Shown here piece by piece: positions 37,701 to 47,425 of a stretch of 64,000 nt of DNA. This DNA comes from Onchocerca volvulus (lineage: Eukaryota > Nematoda > Chromadorea > Rhabditida > Onchocercidae): NCBI GenBank assembly GCA_000499405.2, contig HG738138.1:12773208-12837207 (forward strand). The letters run 5' to 3'. How positions within the stretch are numbered: position 1 is the first letter of the stretch; each line of letters begins with the position of its first letter. A model generated the notes under the pieces. That model did not search any database and was not told the DNA's origin. It was given only the letters and a program-made list of their open reading frames with translations. Position numbers and translations under genes: made by a program.

Positions 37701-37743
37701 ATCTGCGTTTCAGTCCTTTAATTTTTGCCAGAAAAAGTTTTGA
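31749..37743 (+). pseudogene. TARBP1: TARBP1/Trm3-type tRNA (guanosine-18) 2'-O-methyltransferase, disrupted 3' end
   Basis: The family is large: an N-terminal helical repeat region followed by a C-terminal SpoU/SPOUT methyltransferase that makes Gm18 in tRNA. Helical exons I can support include 33440-33517, 33841-33981 (LHECARYSRLRALQTVSWIC), 34504-34656, 35206-35390 (FHPWCTAQNFAVRC) and 35536-35617; the true start is unresolved. The SpoU domain is unmistakable in 36759-36900, 37063-37169 (GICRTCEVLGVGKLIVADL) and 37249-37385 (SGYVIIGAEQ, VLLLG). The last exon begins at 37538 in phase with GNEK but then meets an extra base in an A6 run. In frame it ends at 37586. The conserved remainder (IPMDLLSYVDKAVEIL and SLNVHVTGALFIYRF) continues in another frame to 37743, immediately after a TGA at 37552-37554. 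Either the gene has decayed or the sequence has errors here. Confidence 0.75.
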
Positions 37744-38883
37744 GTTCTTGGTTTTCTGTTTTTGCATGTTGATAAATTTAATCAATTCAGGAAGCTTATT
37801 CAAGTTTTCATCCTTTTATCCAATTGTACTCTCGCCTTTGTTGTATTCAGACATGATTCATATAATTTGCATAACAGGTTTAATTCTTCCCCGCTTCCTG
37901 ATCATCAGTCACCATTCCCATTTTAATTATATAACTATCTTAAATTGATTGTTATTTATTATTGACTTGTTGTGCTTGTTGGCTGTTTATTTTAAGATAT
38001 TTTAATGCTCATTTCACTTCTATATGTTACGACTTGCCTTTATTGTTTCGCTTAGTTCTTGTTATCCGGTGTTCTGTACTCATCCAAAATGTCTCTTTTT
38101 TCTTCGCGTCCTCAAGTTCTTAGATTTTGCGAACTGTTATTTATTGTTATGAGTAATTCAAGCTACTAAATAAATTTCTTGAGAACGCGAAGAGAAAAAG
38201 AAAAAAAAACAAGGAAAAAACACTTTGAAGAAACGAAGAAAAAACACTTTGGATGAGAACAAATACACAGGAATATTATAGTACCTCGGGATATGCTTAT
38301 GTGGAATCAAATATGAAAGTAAAAACACGATAATTATTGTTAATATAGATACCAAACAGATAAGATTCTAATTATTATCTCCGGAAAACATGAACTAATT
38401 TGTTCGGGATTCGGATTGTTGCATTTCTGACACTTCCCTGTAGGATGCAGGAAATTTCTTACGAGAGTGCTCCACTTGGTATTTTGCTGCAAAATTTCTT
38501 TTTCAGGTAGAAGTGATGATACTCGGATCAATATGAATCTAATTATTCGTCTATTTACTTCGGTGAGGGTAGCTTTCGATATCCTATTTCGGTTTCTTAT
38601 TTGGTTCTTGTTCTACATATCCTCATGCAAATTGATAAAATTCGATCATCAAAGAGATTCATTTATGATACTTTCAAGTTGCAAATTACTAACACCAGTT
38701 TTTGTGGTGTTTTGTAGTTCTTGAAAATTAAGATGATATTCTTAGAAAAGATTATGAATTCCTTCTATCATTATATTTATTTGTCGATTTCAAAGGGCAA
38801 AGAATTCCATCTTAGTATCAAAATTTTCAGTAAGAATGTTTTTTTTTTTTTTTTTTTTTTTAAATCTTCACTGAATTTTATAG
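37744..38883. other. Spacer upstream of the PDIA5-like gene
   Basis: T-rich, with a 24-nt poly-T at about 38837-38860. A start exon for the PDIA5-like gene is expected here but could not be chosen. A short A-rich repeat (GAAAAAACACTTTG, twice) is at about 38212-38250. Confidence 0.4.
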
Positions 38884-41800
38884 TTATTGGTTATCTTATC
38901 ATTGTTGTTAAATGTCGTGTCCGAAAGGAATTATATTGTAACCATCAATGATCAAAAAGATTACAAGGTTAGTTAAATGGTCCGGATTTTTTTGTTCAAG
39001 CCAAGAAGTTTGAATTAGTTTTCATAATACTGAAACATTCTTGTTTATTGCTTAGATTAAGCCAGTTATTTCTCCAGTTACATATTTTTAGGGGATATCT
39101 TTTCATTTTAATAATGAAATTTAATAATTGTCATAAAATAACTCTTCATATAATAAAGGGTTTTTTCCAGAAAGTATTGCGGGTGCATAAAAATGTGCTG
39201 ATATTGTTTTCAAATTCATCTATGGATAAGAACAATCAGTTGAAAAAAGTGATAAAAACCACAATGGAAGCTGCCAAACAGGCAATGGGACAAGGGACTG
39301 TTGCTCAAATTAATTGTAACCATGGCGAATTAAGGAAATTGTGTAAAAAGCTCAAAATAACTCCGAAACCATACATCTTGAAACATTATCAGTAAGTTCA
39401 TCGTAACTAAGTAAGGCAGGTTGGAGTGCCATACGAAGCGAGAATGAAAGGCAGATGCATTGAAATCTTATCTATTGTTAACAACTTGGTAAAAAATGAG
39501 AAATGCATTCCAATTTCCCATTTTTTATATTTCAAGATTTTTAGAAGTTTGAATAGATATGAACTAAGAAAAATGACATTTTTTCAACCTTGACAACTGC
39601 GTAAATTTTGCAACAATTCAAATATAAACTGAAGTGGTACTTACAGAAATGGAGAATTTCACAAAGATTACGATAGGAGGATGATTGCAAAAAGTATGTA
39701 TCGGTTCTTGTTGGATCCAACCGGTGATATACCTTGGGATGAAGACTCAACAGCTGTTAATGTGATTCATCTAGGTAACAGTTTTAATTGTTTTTCTGCG
39801 TTGTAATAGATATTTCCGTACTGGTCTTGTTTGAATATGATTCTATAAATCAGCTGAAGTCAAGAGATTCTGTAAAGATGTGCTTTATTTAAGGATTTAT
39901 TTTTGAGTTCTCCATTTTTTTTCCTTTTTTCTCTTTTTTAATTTTAATTCTGTTAGTTCTCACTTAAAGTTTTGGGACGTTCATCCTCTTTACAGTCTAA
40001 TATAAAACGTGTTGGAAATCAGTTTAGATGTTCATTAGTAACTTTCAGTTTCGTTTGTCTTACTGTCATATTAATGAAATTTTAGATTTTTTATTTGGTC
40101 GTAAAATCTTTCAGATGACTCTAATGCACTTCGAAAAATAATCAGTGGTGAAAAACCAGTACTCATCATGTTTTATGCTCCGTGGTGTGGTTTCTGTAAG
40201 CGTTTGAAACCTGAATTCAGGTATGCAATATTCTTTTTTAATCATATAAAGACTGATTTGATTTCCGGTTTCCAAGATGTCATCGGCAAAGATCGTTAAT
40301 TGCAAATATTGTGCAAAAGACAGAATTATCACTGGCATACTTGTAATTCTTCGATAATGTTGCTTGCAGTGCTGCAGCGGATGAGTTAAAAGGGAAGATC
40401 GTACTGGCAGGCATGGATTTAACTCACCATGGGAACGAAATTATCGCAAAACAGTTTAACATCGATGGTTATCCAACACTTGAGTATTTTGAGGGTGGAA
40501 TGCATAAATTTAGGTACAAAGGACAAAATTCAAAGGTAAGTGCCAGAAATCTTTCTTTGAAATTTTTCAATTTTGATATTAATAACTTAGCAAATACTTG
40601 GGATGTGTAAGTGTCTGAGTCACATTAGAAGTATTTCAGAGTGGTATAATTGAGTGGCTTAAAAATCCAGTGGAACAAACGACATCTCCTTCACTTGAAG
40701 AAGAAGAAATTTCGTGGACTGGCCCCACCAACGAAGTGGTTCTTTTGAATGATGGTATATTTGATGAATTTATTATGCAATATCGAAGCGTGCTGGTTTT
40801 TCTGTATGCTCCTTGTATGTTTATTTCCATTTATAATTAGTCCATTTGATTAACATATTTGCCAGTAATTATTGACTCAATGTATGGTAAATATTGATGT
40901 TAGGAAAGTTTTCATGCATATAAGAAAATTTCTGCGGTGTTACTATAATTATTAATCCAATCCATTTCCTGATGATGACAGAAGTGCATTCTGTACATGA
41001 GCATGTATAAATTAAATATGACCTATGATGCTATATGTTCATTGTGTTTCAATGATTGTCAATCATTTTTATTTATAAGATGATGAGGCTGATTAAACCA
41101 AATTTAATTATCTTGGAAAAAAAATGGCAATGATGAAGTTTTCTTATCGTTCTAATTTTATTTTTATGGATCAGTTTTTCTCAAATTTTGCATTTTCGGG
41201 TGCAGCCACTGCAAGATGGTAAAACCAGAATTCGTTCGAGCAGCTGAACGTTTGAAAACAGATGGTATTGATGGTGTTTTGGCTGCTATCGATGCAACAA
41301 CCAATAAGTATGGTTTATTTTCCTCCTACTGCTACAAGTATTTCTAATCTAATTAGTGGTAAATCGGAATTATTCTGCTTTGCGAAGATTCTGGATTTTT
41401 TTGTAGGATCTACTTTTTTCATCCAAAATAATCTTCGAATGCTATGAAATTAACGAAAGTTTTCATTCTTGCTTATGTGGATTTTCGCTTGCTTCATTAA
41501 TAATTATTGTTTTATCAAATTTGTTTTTTCAGAAAGATAGCAGAACGATACAAAGTGGATGGATATCCCACTTTTGCATATTTCAAGAATGGAAAGTTTG
41601 CTTGGAAAATCAGTGGGCGTAAAGAACATGATTTTTACAGCTTTATGAAAAAGTATGTATAGAATTTAGCACGAGGAATCCAATAACATCTGAAATGCTC
41701 TGAAGTTTTTTTTTTTTTCTTATCAGCTGACAGATGCATTGTTATATGATTATGATTGCAGTCCTGTGGAGCCCCCACCGCCCGAACTTTCATGGAGTAA

Positions 41801-44137
41801 ACAGTCTGGTGGAGCTCACGTCTTGCATCTTACAGCGGAGAATTTCAAAGCTGAAGTTAGGAAAAAGAAACACGCTTTGATAATATTTTATGCTCCTTGT
41901 AAGTCTAAGGTGTTTAAGCCATTGATATCGTTTTAAATGTTTTATGTAAGTTTTAACTATGTAACTTTAGTCAGAGTGGATAAAACAGGGTTCTTGGAAG
42001 AATGTTGCATTTCTGCAAAATATTTGTTTGGCACTTTATTTTCCAAGAGCCTGAAGACTTTTCATTTTCGATTCGTGCAGCAAAGTGTACCTGTATAATC
42101 AATTCATTTAATTGTTCAAACTGTTAATAGCTAAACAAAACTATGTGGTTCATTTGTTGGCATAGTTATCTATCCAAAAGAAACATTGATTGGTCATGTT
42201 TATCTTGTTTTAACAACTACTGAAGAAGCGCTATATTAATGGGAAGAAAATAGATATAAACAGCTTATTTTTTAAGGGTGTGGCTACTGCAAAAAAGCAA
42301 AGCCTAAATTTTTTGAAGCCTCTAAAGTACTTGCTGCTGACGCAAGGATCGTTTTGGGCGCTGTTGATTGTACGGTTGAAAGGTCCTTATGTCAAGAATA
42401 TAAAATACAGGTTAGAAATTATTGCTTTTTGGGACGCTGACATGTTGTACATCTCAGCAACCTCTGACCGTCATTGTATTTTTTTTTAATTCAATTTATT
42501 TTTTGAATACTAAGTTAGAGTTTGGAAGTTTATTTCGTAAACGTAGAAGCGTAAACGCGTAAACTGTTGTAGATAATAGTGAATAGGTCTGCAGAATTTT
42601 TCTAATTTTTATGGATCACAGTAAACTTATTTAAAAAGCTTTTTTAAACTGTGAAATGATTCACCTTATCGAATGGATGGGAAAAATTGCATCAAATGAA
42701 GGCTTTGTTAAGAGAAGTAATAAATTAGGAAGCTGATGATTTGCTGAATCTTTAGTCCATTACTGATTTCTTTAAAATATCACGTTTTCAGGGATTTCCA
42801 ACGATCATTTATCTATCATATGGCAAAAATCGTATCGATTATGCTGGCGAACATGAAACTACATCATTCATTTCGTTTGTAGAAAGTGGTGGGCGAGTTT
42901 CGAAGTAAGTTTCTCACTGTTTTGTCAAGGATTTATTTGTAAGATGTGTTTGAAATGGTTTCGTTTACTGTGTTTCCATCATATTTTGAATTTCCGCAAG
43001 GACTTTATTGCTTCTCTTTTTCTTTTCGAAAAGATAAAAAAATGGATGTCTATTTCATAGCAAAAAAGTTTATTGGAAGAACCTTTCTTTATAGTGGGTA
43101 AAAAAAAAAAAACGATCATTACCGAGTTTAATTTAATACTTCATCTCATCGGCAGTTCTTTTTTCTGTGCATAGAACCGAAAAAATATTTTGCCAGAGGT
43201 GCTTTCCATTGGAGCTTTTTTTTCTCTTCGGTTCTTCTTTTTTTCTTGGCACATGAAGCAATTAAGGAAAGTACTTCTTTTTTTTCTTGTTTAAATAAAA
43301 TTCCATTTTTTTTCAGACCGCAAAGTTCTATTTCCGAGTTTGGCTTAGGAAATGTAGTGATAGTCCTCGATGAGAACAACTTCGATAGGATTATCAGTAG
43401 TGGAAACGTTTTTGTAATGTTTTTCTCGCCTTGTAAGTTTTACTATTAATGTATTAGCAATATACGACTAAATAAAGGGTGAAATCTTACGGCAAGAATT
43501 GAAGGAATCAGTGAAATGATAAGGGGTTCTTCAACATTTAAGCATTTTGGCAAAAAATTCTGTGCTATTATAAGTATAGATCACTTTTGTTGTAATTTTC
43601 TTGTCTGTTAGGGTGTGGACATTGCAAAGCAGTAAAATCAGCATTCCGTGAAGCTGCGGAACAATCTCACTTCGGCAAATTCGCCGTGGTCGATTGCACT
43701 ACTTGGAATGGTACCATTGTTCACTGTTTTGGCTTTTCCGTAATAATATTAGTAAAAATTTCACAGTTACTGAGTTTCATAGTTTTTTCTAATATCGGAA
43801 AATGCCATCAAATATACTGATAATATAGCTAGCATAAATTTGTGAAAACATAATATGTAAATAATACAAATAAGGAAAAATAGAGTGAAATATAGTTATA
43901 AGTGGTAGTTTCTAGATTAGATATATGAGAAGGATATATGAAATTTCTTGAGTAATCGGAATCCTCGACTGAAATTCCTCAATTTCAGATCTTTGTGAGA
44001 GGCAGAGCGTGAAAGAGTACCCGACTTTTCAGATATTTGTTAATGGTGTCCAACATGATTATAGTGGTAATCGAACTTCATCTGATTTTACCACTGCTTT
44101 TATGAAAGTAGTTGCATTAACTAAAATTGATCTGTAA
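38884..44137 (+). CDS. PDIA5: Protein disulfide isomerase, PDIA5-like, with four thioredoxin domains (5' end incomplete)
   Basis: Fourteen exons from 38884 to 44137 join in phase (618 residues). Exon 1 carries a hydrophobic signal core (LLVILSLLLNVV) and TINDQKDYK, but its ATG must lie in an unresolved upstream exon. A PDIA5-type N-terminal b domain follows (VHKNVLILFS, RKLCKKLKI, YDRRMIAKSMYRFL, GDIPWDED). Four thioredoxin domains follow with WCGFC, WCSHC, WCGYC and WCGHC. Human PDIA5 has three, so a fourth has been added at the C-terminus. The protein ends KIDL, a weak ER-retrieval-like tetrapeptide in place of the human KEEL. It is expected to catalyse disulfide formation in the ER lumen. 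Introns split the Trp codon of the active site in domains 2, 3 and 4. The domain 2 acceptor reads CG (41197-41198) instead of AG. Confidence 0.9.
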
Positions 44138-45387
44138 TGTGATAAGTTATATCAGTGCAGGATTTGATTCATATCGTTTAAATATTTTATGTCAATTATT
44201 AAGTTTCAAATAACTGCTTTTTTTTATAAGTTTGTTTCTTTTTAGACGATTTTAGTCTGCACATGGCTATTATAGCGCCTTGAGCATAACTATTATTGGT
44301 AATTTTTTTTTCTTCCTAATTCATCATGTATATTCATTTATTTATCCACATTACAGTTAGGGTAGGGAATAAGCAGAGGAACTATTGCAAAAAGAGGTAG
44401 ACTGTTTGCGCAAAGTCATCTCTTTCTTTGGCATTGAAGCTAATTTTTGCAGAAGTATGCAGTGTTACGTTAATTAATCAAACTTGCGTCATTTCATTTA
44501 TTTTTACAGCATCTATCCATTTCTTTTTGCTCAGACTTTCAATCTTCCCTCATAGTTTTTAGGTGCTTATTAATAAAGCATCCGATGTAGTCTATTAATT
44601 TAACATTCGTCAATTTGGCGAAACCTAGATTAAATTATTTATGAAGTAAACAAAAGATTCTTATATTTATTACGTTTGTGAACACTGCAAATTCAATTAA
44701 ACTGAACTATTTCCAAAATGCACCATTCTTAGTCGTTGTTCGATTTCACGTGAAACAATTATCGAGGCAAAAAATTAATGGTGAAGTAAAGGATGAATGC
44801 AGACAAACAGAGGAATTAGTTTTTGTTATAAATATTAATAGTCTGATGCGAAATGAGGTAGAAAGGTAAAATGTATATATTTCGCATAACAGGATTTATG
44901 GTAACTTTTTCGTAAAAAAGGATGCATAAATTTTTACGGGAAGAGTTTGTTTGCTTGATAAAACACAAAGGGGAATGACAATGTGACATACAGTTTGGAA
45001 ATTGCTGATATATAGTCCCAATTGGGAATTTTTCTTGGATAACTTCAAATGTTTTAATGTCGAGGACAGGGCATTCAAAACTAGCTTTTCTGTGTTTTGT
45101 TGTTTTTTTTTTCTATACATTTATTATCGTTTTCACCAATTTCCTTACCACATATCCAACGAAGGTATTATTGTTTTCCTGATACAGCTTTTTCGGAATA
45201 ATAATTCTGAGTCGCAAGTTTTCACTAATGTTGATCATTTTTCTAATTTAATATTTAATTATGTATTATATCGAAGGAAATTTAAAAATATAGTCCGGAA
45301 AATAAATTCCAACAAACATAAGAGATTAATAAAATTTTTACAATATTTCTAGTTTTCCGAACCATAATGATTTGGATATTATACATA
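44138..45387. other. Intergenic spacer 3' of the PDIA5-like gene
   Basis: A/T-rich. The 116-codon open frame at 45002-45352 has Phe/Ile/Lys-rich chance composition and no splice or start context, so it is not called as a gene. Confidence 0.4.
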
Positions 45388-45424
45388 TTCAGGACTGTAT
45401 GGGGGACACAGACATCATCTAGAA
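45388..45424. repeat. Direct repeat copy A flanking the rRNA fragment
   Basis: Begins TTCAGGACTGTATGGGGGAC and continues ACAGACATCATCTAG. About 80 percent identical to 45934-45970. Together they bracket the rRNA-like segment. Confidence 0.7.
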
Positions 45425-45429
45425 AAAAA

Positions 45430-45800
45430 TCCATCCAAATAAAAAAGTCATAAATAAAAACCCATATTGCGTTCCTTTCGTACTAACACCATCAAAAACA
45501 AAAAAATATGCAAGGCTCTGTCTCACGACGTACTAAACTAATACCAAGTGAATTTTTTATACAAGATGAACAGTCTTAAAACAAAAAAACTCTATTTCTA
45601 GAGAAAATATACAACATCGATGTAGCGCAGCACTCTAATATAAAAACCTATTTATATGTTTACAACCCTATTAACTCCGGAGTAATTTTTCAAAATAAAA
45701 ATAGTATAAAATTTTCTTAAAAATCATCCCTAAGAAAACATTAAAAATAAAAATTTTAAAATTCAAAACAAAGTTTCCGAAAACTTATCTTTGTAATATC
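45430..45800 (-). pseudogene. rrnL: Organelle-type large-subunit rRNA fragment (probable NUMT)
   Basis: Read on the minus strand, this segment shows universally conserved 23S-like landmarks in the right order: ACTCCGGAGTTAATAGGG near 45684-45661, CTACATCGATGTTG near 45625-45611, TTTAGTACGTCGTGAGACAG near 45537-45518, and the sarcin-ricin loop AGTACGAAAGGAAC at 45484-45471. The intervening sequence is extremely A/T-rich and shortened, as in mitochondrial LSU rRNA of nematodes. It lies between two nuclear genes with no mitochondrial protein genes around it, so a nuclear copy of mitochondrial DNA is the simplest reading. The exact ends are uncertain; the upper part fades into A/T-rich DNA. Donor species not determined. 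Confidence 0.8.
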
Positions 45801-45933
45801 TTAACCAATAATTTTTAATCAAAAAAATAATTCAAATAAAAAATAAGCAAAAAAGTTGTTAAAAACTTCATTCATACTTGAAACTATTTTAAAAAAAATT
45901 TTATACTGAAAAAAATTTTTATATGTTAGTGAA

Positions 45934-45970
45934 TTCAGGACTGCATGGAGGACACAGGTACCATCTAAAG
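45934..45970. repeat. Direct repeat copy B flanking the rRNA fragment
   Basis: Begins TTCAGGACTGCATGGAGGAC and continues ACAGGTACCATCTAAAG. Same orientation as copy A, 546 bases away. Confidence 0.7.
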
Positions 45971-46475
45971 AGTTAGACGAACCGAGAGAAGGAATACTGC
46001 AATAAACGTAGAAAATAATTTAAGAAAAAAAGAACTATAAAAAATAACGAGAGTGAAAGATGGTTAGTCAAGGCTGGAGGACGTAATGCACTATCAAGAA
46101 GGTTATACCATACTTTGAATAAACTAATATTTTCAGTAAAGTCAGAATTTTTCTACTTTTTGAAAAATATTGGACGGAGTATCGGTGGTGAATATAGGAT
46201 TTATGATTAGTTGAAGTTTTCTTAGTTTTCAAGCCAAAAAAACTAGAAGTTTTTAATTCGAAAGTTCCAACAATCACTCATTAGAAAGATGCGCACTACT
46301 TTTGCCTCATTTGGCAATTTACGATGATTCTTTTCACGCAAGTAAAAAAAGAAATATTGATTTTATACTGAAAGCAATAATTCATCCTTGAAATATTTAT
46401 TGGTGTTCTATAGTTAAAATTTTAAATTTCTCCTAAAAAAGTTCCAATGAATTTCGGGTCTTTTTATTTTCCTAG

Positions 46476-46635
46476 TCAGTAAGTTTCAGTGATACTATAC
46501 AGTATTTCTTTTTGCTTGTGTGGTAAAAAGTAGTATGCAAACTTTGTTCGCCGAATATATCGATACATTCGATATTCATCCAGAACTGCTAATGACGTTG
46601 GCGGTGGATACAATTCGCTTCTCTCCACAACTCTC
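46476..46635 (-). CDS. Possible terminal exon, minus strand, unidentified
   Basis: A minus-strand open frame following a possible acceptor (AAATCAG, near 46636) encodes VVERSELYPPPTSLAVLDEY, then RMYRYIRRTKFAYYF and a short tail, ending in a stop at 46476. Base composition is richer in G+C than the spacer around it, and the amino-acid composition is protein-like. It would belong to a gene downstream of, and co-directional with, the KDM3-like gene. No partner exon was found with confidence. Family not recognised. Confidence 0.3.
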
Positions 46636-46639
46636 TGAT

Positions 46640-47425
46640 TTAAATATAGGAAAAAGTTTTTAAACAAAATTAAAAATATTCGGAACACTGAATTCTCCCT
46701 AAATCTTTATCGTTAATAGGAATTCATCCATAAAGTACTGTCACTGCTGCTTTCAATAAGATTATCCTGATGTACAAATTAATCCTCATTTCCTAAACTT
46801 CAACGATGTCCTGCCATACTATCTTATATCGGAAATATTACAGAGGTCACACCATGTTAAACCATCGGCCCAATTAAATCCCTCCGCTTCCATAGTCCTG
46901 AGAAACACACTTTTCCTCCAATCCTAGATATAAAACATCTGGAAATATTCCATAAATGACGCAAGTTATTACAGTAAATCTCTTTTAGAATATTTGAAAT
47001 GCTTCCAAAATGCTGTTCGGATGAGAGCTTCAAAATGATGTGAATATTCAAAATTTGACCAAAGTGAATGCCACCATGGCTGACTGATCCTGAGTTATTT
47101 GCCAAGGGATAGTTTTCCACTTATATTGGGCTTTAAAATATGTTTAATTTCATTAACATGATTTATATTTTTGCTTGTTACGAAGTTATTTCGACATATA
47201 CAGAACAACACTTGATAAGGATTTATTTTTCAAAACTCATGAAACAAACTCATGAGCATAAGAATTTAAAATGGCACAGGAATTCATTATATACAAATAA
47301 AGCTCCACATGTGGCTTTTATAGAAATTTCCCTATATGCATAGTTAAAATGAATTAGGAAATTTTTTGAGAAATCGTGAAGTTTTGCATGTAAAGTGAGT
47401 ATATCGTGGATCCTCATACATCACA
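46640..47425. other. Spacer 3' of the KDM3-like gene
   Basis: No exon with good splice context. The 87-codon minus-strand frame at 46857-47120 is of doubtful composition and is not called. Confidence 0.4.

Noticed and set aside
37561..37743. Independent small protein starting at ATG 37561
   Set aside because: Its sequence is the SpoU C-terminal motif of the TARBP1-like gene in a shifted frame, not a separate gene.
45002..45352. 116-codon plus-strand open frame beside the rRNA fragment
   Set aside because: Phe/Ile/Lys/Asn-rich, as expected from A/T-rich DNA; no start or splice context and no recognisable motif.
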